Made by a program: the position numbers and the translations under genes. Below, piece by piece: positions 54,396 through 63,420 of a stretch of DNA of 64,000 nt. The DNA comes from Bradyrhizobium forestalis. Lineage in GTDB: Bacteria > Pseudomonadota > Alphaproteobacteria > Rhizobiales > Xanthobacteraceae. Below the pieces are notes generated by a model. It was given only the letters and a program-made list of their open reading frames with translations, made no database searches and had not been told where the DNA came from. The DNA lies in contig NZ_PGVG01000026.1 of assembly GCF_002795245.1 (NCBI RefSeq), forward strand, positions 38,306-102,305. Reading direction: 5' to 3'. The stretch's first letter is position 1. Each line of letters begins with the position of its first letter.

Positions 54396-55436
54396 GTGAA
54401 GCCAGGCATTGGCATCATCGGAACGGGCATGGTCGGCCAGATGTGCCACCTTGCCAATTTCGCCGCCAATCCCGCCTGCCGCGTCGTCGCGATCGCCGAT
54501 CTTCGGCCGGACCTTGCGGCCGCCGCTGCGCAGAAATTCGGCATTCCCCAGGTTTACGGCACGCATCGGGAGCTGCTCGCAGATAGTGCGGTGTCCGCCG
54601 TCGTGGTCGTGACGAAGCGTCGCGCCACCGGCCCGATCGTGCTGGACGCGTTGAACAGCGGCCGGCACGTGCTGTCGGAAAAACCGATGGCCTACACGAC
54701 GGCTCAGGCTACGTCGCTAGTCGAAGCGGCACGGCGGCAAAACCTCGTCTACAGCATCGGCTACATGAAGCGTCACGATGCCGGTGTGGCACGGGCGCTC
54801 GAGGTGCTGGCGCGGCTGCGCAAGGACCAGTCGCTCGGACGCGTTGTCCGCGCCAAGGGCTGGTGCTTCGGCGGCGACACCGGTCGATCACGCGACAATT
54901 TCGTGATGACCGGCGAAGCACGGCCGGACGGGATCGAGCTCTGGCAGGATGGTCCCGACTGGATGCCGCGCGCGCTGCGCCCCGGCTACGACAATTTTCT
55001 GAACGTCTTCAGCCATATCATCAACCTGGCGCGCTACCTGCTCGGATCGTCGCCAACGGTCGCCGAAAGCTCTGTCGAGACTTCGGGAGCCGCGCGCATC
55101 ACCCTCGACTTCGACGGCATCGCGTGCACGCTGGATCTCGTGAACGGATCCGAGGGGGCCTGGCGCGAGGGACTGACGATCGATTTTGAGCGCGGCGCGG
55201 TGACCCTTGATTTGCCCCCGCCCTTTGCCGAGCAAGAGGCGGAGGTCATTGTCGAGCACGATGGTCAAAGCACGCGGCTGACGGGTGAAGGGAGCTGGGC
55301 ATTTCGGCGCCAGGCCGACGCCTTCGTGTCCGACATCGCCGAACGTCGCATACCCCTGGCCTCCGGCGAGGATTCGATGACCGACATCGCGCTTGCGGAG
55401 ACGGTCTGGAAGCGGCGGGCTAGCGGCCAGGCGTGA
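54396..55436 (+). CDS. Gfo/Idh/MocA-family NAD(P)-dependent oxidoreductase
   Basis: 346 aa from GTG 54396, 3 nt after the previous stop. GIGIIGTGMVGQMCHLANF is the dinucleotide motif and HVLSEKPMAYTTAQA the EKP motif with the lysine used in catalysis. Members in glycan loci oxidise a nucleotide sugar before amination. The 3' end overlaps the convergent membrane-protein gene by 17 nt. Confidence 0.88.
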   Translation: MKPGIGIIGTGMVGQMCHLANFAANPACRVVAIADLRPDLAAAAAQKFGIPQVYGTHRELLADSAVSAVVVVTKRRATGPIVLDALNSGRHVLSEKPMAYTTAQATSLVEAARRQNLVYSIGYMKRHDAGVARALEVLARLRKDQSLGRVVRAKGWCFGGDTGRSRDNFVMTGEARPDGIELWQDGPDWMPRALRPGYDNFLNVFSHIINLARYLLGSSPTVAESSVETSGAARITLDFDGIACTLDLVNGSEGAWREGLTIDFERGAVTLDLPPPFAEQEAEVIVEHDGQSTRLTGEGSWAFRRQADAFVSDIAERRIPLASGEDSMTDIALAETVWKRRASGQA

Positions 55437-57114
55437 CACTCTTGCTTGCGCCCTCGAGCGGCAGGACGCCGGCGATCGGGCCCAGCTTGATCGTGACCTC
55501 TGCGACTTGAGCCAGGAACTCTCCAACATCGCAGCGCGCCAGCAACCGGCACGCGTAGTACTTCCGCACCAAGGTCTGGTTCGGCGCGGCTCCTGTCCCC
55601 GGCTGCAACGAGATCGTTGCCTGCGGCCCCGAAGGATCGAAATGATGGAACGCACTTCCCGGAGCCTTCCGCGCCTCGTCCATCCCCCGGAGGATGTCGG
55701 GCCGCTCGGCACGCAGAGCAAATCCGAAGAAGGGCTGATTGCCCCAGGCAAGGCGGAGCATGCCGGTGACCTCGGCGAGACCGAACGGTACATGCCGTGA
55801 CGGATAGTCGAAAAAGCCGTCATCGAGCGCATAAACCGTCGCCGCCGGCTGGATCCGGCTGGCAAGGTCCCGTGCCAGCGCCTGCTGCTTCAGGGTTCTC
55901 GCCTGCATGAAGACGTAGTCGCTCCACAGCATCCCGATCGACACGATCAAGCCCACTCCGAACATGACCGCAAAGGCGGCGCCGGGGCCGGACCGACGTT
56001 CGGCCTGTCGCTTGAACGCCAGCAGTGTCAGCGCGAGCGGCACGCCGAACATCAGCAGGTGGCGGCTCTCATAGAAATGCGTGGAAGACGGCCGCAGGCC
56101 GGCAATCAGATAGGGCGACGACAATGCGAGGAACAAGACCACGGCGAGTGCGAGCGGTATGGTGATCGCGCTTCTGGATGCGGTCGACTTCGTGTCCGGA
56201 CGCAGCAGCAACAATACAATGCCGACGAGGACCGCAGCCGCGATGAAGAGCGCTGGGACCTGAATCGCGGCGCGGATCGCGTGGGCCACGACGTCCCTGT
56301 AGCCGGTGACGAAGAACGCCCACCATCCCCTCGCCAATTCGCCGAGCGTCGGGAAATGGGCGTCATAGTGCTGTGCGTACACACCGATCCGCTTGAACCA
56401 GATATTGAGCGTGCCCCAATAGACCAGAGGAAGCACCATCAATTCCGGATAGCCCAGGGCGCAGCGCCAGGCTGCGAGCCATGTACGGCGAACGAATCCG
56501 TGCGCCGCGTCTCCGCTCCGCCATATCGCAACGAACAGGCCGAGCACCATGAAGGCATAGAGCACGATCGTCGAGTTGAGCGCGAAGCTCAGCAGGAAGA
56601 CGAGCGAGGCGAGCACGCGAAGCAGCACGCGCCGCGGGCCGCGGGCGCTGAAGGCGAGCGTCAACAGCCATGCGCCGATGAACAGCAGCCCAAAGCTGAA
56701 AACGTAGACTGCGTTGGCCTTGCCCGCCCACAGCTGGTAGCCGGGATAGGTCCAGACGATCAGTGCGAAGCCGACCGCCTCGGCACGGTCGAGCAGATCG
56801 AGCCGGATCGCCGTCAGCGTCAGACACACCGCGCCGAGGACAATTCCAGCGAGCGCCAGCGATACCATCACGACGACCGGGGCGCCCGTCCAGTTCGCGA
56901 ACGTGTCGTAGCTGAAGAAGATCGGATGACCGGCGCCATTCAGCAGGAAATCAATGTCGACGAAATAGTCCGGACGCGGCTTGAGCACCAGCCAGTCGTC
57001 CATGAAGAGGCCGTCATTCAGGAGCATCGGCGCATGTGCTACCAGCAACACGATGATCAGAATGGCTATCGCACGCAGCAACGGGGGCAAGCTCGGACGG
57101 GAAAGGGAGGACAT
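55420..57114 (-). CDS. Multi-spanning membrane protein, GT-C/PMT-like
   Basis: 564 aa with about eleven hydrophobic helices and a soluble C-terminal part. The first periplasmic loop has LFMDDWLVLKPRPDYF; an acidic pair in this loop is the catalytic position of PMT/GT-C glycosyltransferases. VWTYPGYQLWAGKANAVYVF and LRPSSTHFYESRHLLMFG are further conserved-looking loops. It is a lone leftward gene inside the rightward cluster, divergent from the small membrane pair. Confidence 0.65.
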   Translation of the reverse strand: MSSLSRPSLPPLLRAIAILIIVLLVAHAPMLLNDGLFMDDWLVLKPRPDYFVDIDFLLNGAGHPIFFSYDTFANWTGAPVVVMVSLALAGIVLGAVCLTLTAIRLDLLDRAEAVGFALIVWTYPGYQLWAGKANAVYVFSFGLLFIGAWLLTLAFSARGPRRVLLRVLASLVFLLSFALNSTIVLYAFMVLGLFVAIWRSGDAAHGFVRRTWLAAWRCALGYPELMVLPLVYWGTLNIWFKRIGVYAQHYDAHFPTLGELARGWWAFFVTGYRDVVAHAIRAAIQVPALFIAAAVLVGIVLLLLRPDTKSTASRSAITIPLALAVVLFLALSSPYLIAGLRPSSTHFYESRHLLMFGVPLALTLLAFKRQAERRSGPGAAFAVMFGVGLIVSIGMLWSDYVFMQARTLKQQALARDLASRIQPAATVYALDDGFFDYPSRHVPFGLAEVTGMLRLAWGNQPFFGFALRAERPDILRGMDEARKAPGSAFHHFDPSGPQATISLQPGTGAAPNQTLVRKYYACRLLARCDVGEFLAQVAEVTIKLGPIAGVLPLEGASKSVTPGR

Positions 57115-57172
57115 CGCCGGCCAGGATTCGCACGCCCACGTGGCGACCGCAAGTGCTGGGCGCCGGTCTCCC

Positions 57173-57201
57173 TTGACCGCAAAAATACGACCTCCTATAG
57201 A
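57173..57201 (+). promoter_or_regulatory. Promoter of the small membrane-protein pair
   Basis: TTGACC (57173-57178) and TATAGA (57196-57201) separated by exactly 17 nt; predicted start near 57208, about 40 nt before the ATG at 57249. It is one of the best promoter matches in the glycan locus. Confidence 0.75.
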
Positions 57202-57248
57202 CTTTCGCTCTGGCTGGGCCTGAGAGGCGTCCGGGACGATTTTCCACG

Positions 57249-57755
57249 ATGAACATGCTACCGGGCCCGGCGCAAGCCGCCGCGATTGGTCTCAGCATCG
57301 CCTTTCCACTGCTGTTGCTGTGTTATGCGCGCATCGCCGCCACTGGCGGATCCGGCCGCCGCTTCCGGTTGGGCTGCGTCAGCATCCTCGCGCTTTACGC
57401 GATCGTCTGTATCGCCCTTCCAGGGCAACGACACCTCGACGACGTGCTTGGTGGTCTCCTGCTGTTGGGGACAGCGATGATGTTCTGCTACATCCTGTTC
57501 AGTCTGCTGGCGTGGGGCTTTACCCTGACGCTGCTCACGGCACTTGTTCAGGCAGAACGTCCCCTCACCCTGGAGCAATGGGCCGAGGCGTACATGCAGG
57601 GCGGAGATCTCGGCACGTTCACACACAACCGCCTGAAGCTCCTGGTCGGCGCAGGGATGGTGATCACGGCAGGAGACAGGCTGGCTCCGACGGCCAAGGG
57701 CGTAGCGGTCGCGCGTCTAGTCAGACTTGTTCGTCTGTCGACAGGCCTTGGGTGA
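57249..57755 (+). CDS. Small membrane protein with C-terminal winged-helix-like domain (copy 1)
   Basis: 168 aa. Three hydrophobic helices (about residues 9-27, 42-58, 66-98) precede a cytoplasmic-looking segment PLTLEQWAEAYMQGGDLGTF then NRLKLLVGAGMVITAGDRL, which has the spacing of a winged-helix unit. No family is recognised. The next gene has the same plan. They could be sensor or regulator proteins or membrane adaptors for the glycan machinery. Confidence 0.65.
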   Translation: MNMLPGPAQAAAIGLSIAFPLLLLCYARIAATGGSGRRFRLGCVSILALYAIVCIALPGQRHLDDVLGGLLLLGTAMMFCYILFSLLAWGFTLTLLTALVQAERPLTLEQWAEAYMQGGDLGTFTHNRLKLLVGAGMVITAGDRLAPTAKGVAVARLVRLVRLSTGLG

Positions 57756-58270
57756 GCGGCACGATGTCCTTCGCTGTCGGTCTCGTCGCCGTCGTCGTCT
57801 TCGCCCTGCTGGCGCCGGCCTTGCAGCTCATGGCCCGCGCGCGCTCATGGTCGCTCGGACCCGTCACCCTGCTCGCGATCGCCGCGGTCGTCTCGCATGG
57901 TCTCGGCGTGACACTCGGAATTTTCGTCATCCCGCAATTTCAGTACTGGGACGCGGCTTCGGTCTTCGGATTTTGCGTCATGGCTTACGTTTTCGCCTTT
58001 GGCGCAGTGTACAAATCGGTGTCCCTGGACATCCTGCTCAGCCTCGTCGAGCGGCCCGGTCGGAGGGCCCCACTTTCGGAGATCGCCGAAAGGCAGGTTC
58101 CAGATCTGTTCCGGGGACGAATTGGGAACCTGGTCGATGGCGGCCTAGTCGAGCCGGTCAATTCGAACTTCGTGGCGACCGCGGCGGGCCGGACGATGGC
58201 AGGTCAGGTCGGACGGCTGCGCCGCGCCTTCGGCATTGGCGATACCAGCCTCTATGATTTTTCCGACTAG
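57752..58270 (+). CDS. Small membrane protein with C-terminal winged-helix-like domain (copy 2)
   Basis: 172 aa from GTG 57752 (GTGA overlap with copy 1); ATG 57764 (MSFAVGLVAVVVF) is an alternative. Three or four hydrophobic helices, then LSEIAERQVPDLFRGRIGNL and VDGGLVEPVNSNFVATAAGR, aligning with the C-terminal part of copy 1. Unknown function; tandem duplicate and probably a partner of copy 1. Confidence 0.65.
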   Translation: MSGTMSFAVGLVAVVVFALLAPALQLMARARSWSLGPVTLLAIAAVVSHGLGVTLGIFVIPQFQYWDAASVFGFCVMAYVFAFGAVYKSVSLDILLSLVERPGRRAPLSEIAERQVPDLFRGRIGNLVDGGLVEPVNSNFVATAAGRTMAGQVGRLRRAFGIGDTSLYDFSD

Positions 58271-58409
58271 TTGCGCAGAACACACACATCGCCGGTTTCG
58301 TGACAGTTGTGTGGACCGTATCCGCGAGCCGCATTGTTCGCTCGGCTCGGATGACCTAGAGTTGCACCGGGGTTCCACAGTAAAGAGTGGCCGGCAACGG
58401 CGGCATAAA

Positions 58410-59171
58410 ATGACACCTTCCAGGGCGGCAAAAAAGCTTACGATCGTCATCCCTGCGCTGAACGAGCAGGACAAGATCGCCGACACCATCGACGGCGTGC
58501 TGCCGCTCGCCCGCGAGCTGCTTGATGATTTCGAGATCTTCCTGATCGACGACGGCAGCACCGACGCCACCGGCGCGATCATGGATGAGTTCGCGGCCGG
58601 CGAGCCGCGCATCATCGTGCATCACAACGCCGAACGGCGGGGTGTCGGCGCCGGCTTCGAATATGCGCTGTCGCGTGCGAAATTCGATGCCATCACGCTC
58701 ATTCCCGGCGATCACGCCTTCCAGAACGAAGGTATTGCCCGCATGTTCAAGGCGGCGGGCGCCGCCGACATCGTCATCACCTATCGCGACAACCAGTCGG
58801 ACCGCTCCATCAACCGCTCCATCCAGTCGCATTCGCTGCGGTTCATCCTGAATTGCCTGTTCGGCTTCTGGCTATCCGACTATCACAGCATGATCGTCTA
58901 TCCCGTGAAATGGCTGCGCCAGATCGCGGTCAAGGCCGACGGCTACGGCTACCAGATCTGTGCGCTGATCTCCCTACTCCAGCTCGGCCTCACCCACGTC
59001 CAGGTCCCCGTGAGCCTGAATGCGGAGCTGAAGGGATCGTCCCGCGCGCTGCGGCTGCGCACCTATTTCGAGCTCGGCGGGACCATCGTCTCGCTGCTGC
59101 GCCGCGTTCCGATCCGAAACGTCGATCTCAGTCAGATTCCCACTGGCGCGGAGCGGACCCCGGCGCGCTAG
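58410..59171 (+). CDS. Family 2 glycosyltransferase (DPM-like)
   Basis: 253 aa from ATG 58410 (MTPSRAAKKLTIVIPALNEQ). The GT-A fold is clear: IVIPALNEQDKI, FLIDDGSTDATGAI, and the nucleotide-sugar pocket around LIPGDHAFQNEG. There is no C-terminal membrane anchor. It may load a polyprenyl phosphate with sugar for the GT-C-like enzymes. It is the last gene before tRNA-Trp, oriented towards it. Confidence 0.88.
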   Translation: MTPSRAAKKLTIVIPALNEQDKIADTIDGVLPLARELLDDFEIFLIDDGSTDATGAIMDEFAAGEPRIIVHHNAERRGVGAGFEYALSRAKFDAITLIPGDHAFQNEGIARMFKAAGAADIVITYRDNQSDRSINRSIQSHSLRFILNCLFGFWLSDYHSMIVYPVKWLRQIAVKADGYGYQICALISLLQLGLTHVQVPVSLNAELKGSSRALRLRTYFELGGTIVSLLRRVPIRNVDLSQIPTGAERTPAR

Positions 59172-59282
59172 CCGCGCCGGTCCTTGACACAGGAATCAGA
59201 GGTTTAGGCCGCCACTTGGCGTGCGACACGAGGGACGCGTGTCCCTATCCCGCCAGCGTCTAATCTAAGTGATTGATTTTAC

Positions 59283-59358
59283 TGGCAGGAGTGGCAGGGC
59301 TCGAACCTGCGACCCCCGGTTTTGGAGACCGGTGCTCTACCAATTGAGCTACACTCCT
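59283..59358 (-). tRNA. trnW: tRNA-Trp (anticodon CCA)
   Basis: 76 nt including an encoded 3' CCA (tgg at 59283-59285 on the plus strand). The 7-bp acceptor stem pairs AGGAGTG with CACTCCT, the D-arm has TAGCTCAATTGGTAGAGCA, the anticodon loop reads CTCCAAAA, and the T-arm has GGTTCGAGCC. The 3' end faces the glycan locus. Confidence 0.97.
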
Positions 59359-59506
59359 ACGAACCCGCGTCACCGCGGATCAGGGGCGCTTTCAAGCACA
59401 GAGGGCGGCCGGTTTGCAAGGGTGAACCGCGCCGGCTTCGCTTGTTTGTGCCTGGGTTTCTGGGCCACAGTCCGTTGGCCATAACGAAAAACAATCGGGA
59501 GTGCCC

Positions 59507-60742
59507 ATGACCGTTACAGCGACCGCCACAGCTGCTCCACAGGCCACGAGCGCGCTCCACACCCCGCCTTTGCCGGAAGCCCGCCCCGAAACGCTGGGGC
59601 TGTCGCGTCCCCGTCTCCAGGCCATGTCGGATGCGTTCAGCCGCGATATCGACAAGGGAACCGTTCCCGGAGTCACCGTGCTGGTGGCGAGGGGCGGCCA
59701 AGTCGGCTGGTTCGAGGCGCTCGGCAAGCAGAGCCCGGCGGGCGCGGCGCCGATGGCGCGCGATTCGATCTTCCGGATCTTCTCGATGACCAAGCCGATC
59801 GTCTCGGTCGGCATCATGGCGCTGGTCGAGGATGGCCACCTCCTGCTCAGCGACGCCGTCGCAAAATTCATCCCGGAATTCGCGAGCCAGCGGGTCGGCG
59901 TCGTCAAGGACGGCAAGTTGGAGCTGGTGCCGCCGACACGGCCCATGACCGTGCAGGACCTGCTCCGCCACACCTCCGGCCTCACCTACGAGCATCAGGG
60001 CGACGGCCCCGTGCACAAGCTCTACCAGGAGTCCCGCGTCCGCAGCCGCAAGATCACCAACGCCGAGCACGCCGCGCTGGTGGCGAGCTTTCCGCTGGTC
60101 TGCCATCCCGGCGCGGAGTTCAACTACAGTCGCTCCACCGACATCCTCGGTCGCATCATCGAAGTCGCCAGCGGCAAAACGCTCGGCACGTTCCTCACCG
60201 AGCGCGTGCTCGCGCCGCTGCAGATGGCCGAGACCGGCTTCTCCACACCCGCGGCCAATGCCGGCCGGCTCGCCGAGCCGTTCGCGGCCGACCCCTGGAC
60301 CGGCGACAAGGTCGCACTGTTCAACATGCTCGAGCAGCCGGTGATGGAGTCCGGCGGCGGCGGCCTGGTCTCGACCACGATGGACTATGCCCGCTTCTGC
60401 CTGATGCTGCGCAATGGCGGCACCCTCGACGGCAACAGGATCATCGGCCGCAAGACGCTGGAGCTGATGGCCTCCGATCACCTCGGGCCGCACGTTGTGA
60501 CGAATGGCACGCTGCTCTCGCCCGGCCACGGCTTCGGTCTCGGCTTCGCCGTGCGTCGCGAGGCCGGCATCGCCCCCTTCCCCGGCAGCGTCGGCCAGTA
60601 TTTCTGGAGCGGCATCGCCGGCACGTTCTTCTGGATCGACCCGAAGGAGGACCTGTTCGCGGTGTTCATGAGCCAAGGCCCCGGCCAGCGCGACTATACG
60701 CGGACCTTGGTGCGGGATCTCGTGTACGCGGCGGTGGAGTGA
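59507..60742 (+). CDS. Serine beta-lactamase-like hydrolase/esterase
   Basis: 411 aa from ATG 59507, 6 nt after CGGGA. IFSMTKPI holds the Ser93-x-x-Lys96 pair, FNYSRSTD the Tyr motif, and LLRHTSGLTY is a family hallmark. GHGFGLGFAVR and GIAGTFFWIDPKEDL are near the C-terminus. Such proteins include class C beta-lactamases, EstB-type esterases and D-peptidases; esterase activity is most likely. No clear signal peptide, so cytoplasmic. Confidence 0.85.
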   Translation: MTVTATATAAPQATSALHTPPLPEARPETLGLSRPRLQAMSDAFSRDIDKGTVPGVTVLVARGGQVGWFEALGKQSPAGAAPMARDSIFRIFSMTKPIVSVGIMALVEDGHLLLSDAVAKFIPEFASQRVGVVKDGKLELVPPTRPMTVQDLLRHTSGLTYEHQGDGPVHKLYQESRVRSRKITNAEHAALVASFPLVCHPGAEFNYSRSTDILGRIIEVASGKTLGTFLTERVLAPLQMAETGFSTPAANAGRLAEPFAADPWTGDKVALFNMLEQPVMESGGGGLVSTTMDYARFCLMLRNGGTLDGNRIIGRKTLELMASDHLGPHVVTNGTLLSPGHGFGLGFAVRREAGIAPFPGSVGQYFWSGIAGTFFWIDPKEDLFAVFMSQGPGQRDYTRTLVRDLVYAAVE

Positions 60743-60783
60743 GGCGGCGCCGCTAGACGCGGCGCTGCATCCACATTTTCGCT

Positions 60784-60912
60784 GTCATGCCCCGGCTCGA
60801 CCGGGGCATCCAGTACGCCGCGGCGGATGTGGCAAGAGCGAGCTCTCCAACGAAGGCCTCTGGGACACTGGATCGCCCGCCCCAGTGCGCAATTGCGCAC
60901 AAGGCGGGCGAT
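60784..60912. repeat. Dispersed palindromic repeat with nested perfect palindrome
   Basis: Outer ends TGTCAT / ATGACA and the core GTCATGCCCCGGCTCGACC relate it to the element at 29941. Its right end has 10-bp arms ATCGCCCGCC / GGCGGGCGAT (60872-60881, 60903-60912) enclosing the perfect palindrome TGCGCAATTGCGCA (60886-60899). It sits between convergent genes and could act as a terminator. No coding. Confidence 0.8.
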
Positions 60913-60963
60913 GACACCGGTGTTGGAGTGGACCCGCGTGCCCCTTCCCTCGCGCAACCTGCC

Positions 60964-61731
60964 TCAGCTAATCGTCGCGCCGCCGTCGATCACCATGGTC
61001 TGGCCGGTCATGAAGTCGCCGGCCTTCGAACCCAGGAACACGGCCGCTCCCGCGATCTCGTCGGGAATGCCGATGCGCAGCAGCGGCGAGCGCGAGGTCG
61101 AGGCTTTCAGGTTCTCCGGATTGTCCCACAGCGCTTTGGCAAAGTCGGTCTTGATCAGGCCGGGCGCGATGCAGTTCACGCGGATGTTGTCCTTGCCGTA
61201 TTCGCAGGCGAGGTTGCGCGCGAGCTGCATGTCGGCGGCCTTGGAGATCGCGTAGGCACCGAGGATGGTCGAGCCCTTCAGGCCGCCGATCGAGGAGACG
61301 ATGATGATCGAGCCGTCCTTGCGCTCGATCATCTGCGGCACCACCATCGAGATCAGCCAGTTGTTGGCGACGATGTTGTTGTCGAGGATCTTTCGAAACT
61401 GATCGTCGGAGATCCCGGCGAGCGGGCCGTAATACGGGTTCGACGCCGCGTTGCAGACCAGCACGTCGATCTTGCCGAAGGCGCGGTTGCTCTCGTCGAC
61501 GAGGTTTTGCAGATTTTCCTTCGAGGAAATGTTGGCGGCGATCGCGACCGCGGTGCCCTTGCCGAATCTGTCGTTGATGCCCTTCGCCACCTGCTCGCAG
61601 ACGTCGGCCTTGCGCGAGGAGATCACCACCTTGGCGCCGTGCTCGGCCATGCGCTCGGCGATTGCGAGCCCGATGCCGCGCGTCGATCCCGTGATGACGG
61701 CGACTTTCCCCTTCATGTCGAACAAGGTCAT
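60964..61731 (-). CDS. Short-chain dehydrogenase/reductase (SDR)
   Basis: 255 aa from ATG 61731 (MTLFDMKGKVAVITGSTRGI). TGSTRGIG binds NAD(P), CNAASNP is a variant of NNAG, IIVSSIGG gives the Ser, and YAISKAA the Tyr-x-x-x-Lys. C-terminal DGGATIS is standard. Substrate unknown. It is 70 nt downstream of the histidine-phosphatase gene on the same strand, so the two may be cotranscribed. Confidence 0.9.
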   Translation of the reverse strand: MTLFDMKGKVAVITGSTRGIGLAIAERMAEHGAKVVISSRKADVCEQVAKGINDRFGKGTAVAIAANISSKENLQNLVDESNRAFGKIDVLVCNAASNPYYGPLAGISDDQFRKILDNNIVANNWLISMVVPQMIERKDGSIIIVSSIGGLKGSTILGAYAISKAADMQLARNLACEYGKDNIRVNCIAPGLIKTDFAKALWDNPENLKASTSRSPLLRIGIPDEIAGAAVFLGSKAGDFMTGQTMVIDGGATIS

Positions 61732-61801
61732 GTTTCTCTCCCAGAGTACGATTTGATTTGGCTCGAAGCTTACGCCGCGTCCGCGCGAGCGGGCAACGGC
61801 T

Positions 61802-62500
61802 CTAGGCGAGCTTCTTGACTTCCGGTCCCGCCGGCTGATGCATGGCCGCGTGCGCATCGTCGGCGATCCACGGCTGCTGATTCACCATCGGCAGCCGCCA
61901 GACCGTGCGCTCGGGGCTTGCGAAATGATCGAGCCGCGTCACCGACACATTGTCGATATCGAAGGCGAGTCCCCGCTCTGGCTGACCGTCGAGCGCAAGG
62001 CCGAGCGCCGCCTTGATGGTGCCGCCATGCGCAACTGCGATAATGTCCTGCCCGGCCGCCTCAACATTGATGCGCTCGATGGTGCGGCGCGTGCGGTTGT
62101 AGAGGTCCATGAAGCTCTCGCCGCCGGGCGCGGGCTCGTTGATGTCGGCGAACCAGCTCGTGCCGACGGGGCGGCTCGCGATGAACTCGGCGCGGTTCAT
62201 GCCCTGCCAGCGGCCGAGATTCTGCTCGGCGAGATCAGCTTCCCATGTCATCGACGCAGGCTTTGGGAAACCGGCCGCCCAGATCGCCTCGGCGGTCTGG
62301 TGCGTACGCATCAGATTGCTCGAATACCAGACCGCCCTGCGTGGCAGCACCTTGGCAACAGCATTGAACACGTAGGTGTCGCTGGTGTCGCAGGCGATAT
62401 CACTCTGCCCGTAGATGTTGCCGCCGTCATTGCGCACCGGCGCATGACGGACCCACCACCACCGCGTCGTGACGACCTTCTTGCCGGAGTCGGACATCAT
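61802..62500 (-). CDS. Histidine-phosphatase (phosphoglycerate mutase-like) family protein
   Basis: 232 aa from the first of two adjacent ATGs (62500, 62497), 5 nt after AAGGG. WWWVRHAPVRND carries Arg18-His19, the phospho-accepting His in an RHA variant of RHG, NLGRWQGM fits the family, and IIAVAHGGTIKAALG supplies the second His. It could be an alpha-ribazole- or sugar-phosphate phosphatase. It pairs divergently with an SDR gene. Confidence 0.85.
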   Translation of the reverse strand: MMSDSGKKVVTTRWWWVRHAPVRNDGGNIYGQSDIACDTSDTYVFNAVAKVLPRRAVWYSSNLMRTHQTAEAIWAAGFPKPASMTWEADLAEQNLGRWQGMNRAEFIASRPVGTSWFADINEPAPGGESFMDLYNRTRRTIERINVEAAGQDIIAVAHGGTIKAALGLALDGQPERGLAFDIDNVSVTRLDHFASPERTVWRLPMVNQQPWIADDAHAAMHQPAGPEVKKLA

Positions 62501-62634
62501 CGAAACCCTTCCATCCCGTGTGATGTCGCTGTACGTCAGTAGCGAACGTGTCTCAAGACACTTTACCGTTTGAAATCTTGTTTGAAATTCCGTCGCGCGG
62601 CAAGGGCCGCGCAGCACACCAAAGGGAGAAGCGC

Positions 62635-63420
62635 ATGGGCCGCCTGCAAGGCAAATCCGTCATCATCACCGGCGCCGGCAGCGGCATCGGCCGCGCCGCC
62701 GCGCTGCTGTTCACCAAGGAAGGCGCCAAGCTGATCGCGGTCGATCGGACCGAGGCGGTGAAGGACACAGTCGCGGAGATCAAGTCCGCCGGCGGCGTCG
62801 CTGAAGCCATGGTGGCGGATGCGGGCTCCGAGCAGGACGTCGTCGCAATGATCGACAAAGCCGTGAAGGCCCATGGCCGGCTCGACGTAATCTGGGCCAA
62901 TGCCGGCATCTCCGGCGGGCTCGTGCCACTCGCCGAGCAGACCGTGGAACACTGGCAGGAGATCTTGCGCGTCAACCTGATCGGGCCGTTCCTCGCGGTG
63001 AAATACGCCATGCCGCACATGGTCAAGCAGCAGTCCGGCGCGATCGTGCTCACGGCGTCCGTCGCAGGCCTCAAGGCCGGCGCGAGCGGACATCCCTATG
63101 CGGCGAGCAAAGCCGGCGTGATCAGCCTGGTGCAGACCACGGCGTATTCGCTCACCGGCACCGGCGTGCGCATCAACGCGGTCTGCCCGGGCCTGATCGA
63201 AACCGGCATGACCAAGCCGATCTTCGACCGCGCCATGGAGCGCGGCACCCAAGACAAGATCGGCCAGCTCAACCCGCTCAAGCGCCCGGGACAGCCGCAC
63301 GAGCTCGCGGCGATGGGGTTGTTCTTGGCGAGCGACGAAGCCTCGTATGTCAACGGCCAAGCGTTTCCGGTCGACGGCGGCTTGACGGCGTCGATGCCGT
63401 ATACGGGGAAGCCGGTTTAA
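62635..63420 (+). CDS. Short-chain dehydrogenase/reductase (SDR), second
   Basis: 261 aa from ATG 62635 behind GGGAGAA; the upstream frame is non-coding. TGAGSGIGRAAALLF, the NANAG-type WANAGISG, VLTASVAG (Ser), and YAASKAGV (Tyr/Lys) are intact. C-terminal NGQAFPVDGGLTASM is typical. A cytoplasmic NAD(P)-linked oxidoreductase of unknown substrate. Confidence 0.9.
   Translation: MGRLQGKSVIITGAGSGIGRAAALLFTKEGAKLIAVDRTEAVKDTVAEIKSAGGVAEAMVADAGSEQDVVAMIDKAVKAHGRLDVIWANAGISGGLVPLAEQTVEHWQEILRVNLIGPFLAVKYAMPHMVKQQSGAIVLTASVAGLKAGASGHPYAASKAGVISLVQTTAYSLTGTGVRINAVCPGLIETGMTKPIFDRAMERGTQDKIGQLNPLKRPGQPHELAAMGLFLASDEASYVNGQAFPVDGGLTASMPYTGKPV

Noticed and set aside
59184..59189. TTGACA upstream of tRNA-Trp region on the plus strand
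   Set aside because: No -10 at 15-19 nt and no gene follows on that strand.
59360..59480. Promoter of tRNA-Trp
   Set aside because: Only weak TTGCAA/TTGAAA boxes without matching -10 sequences were found.
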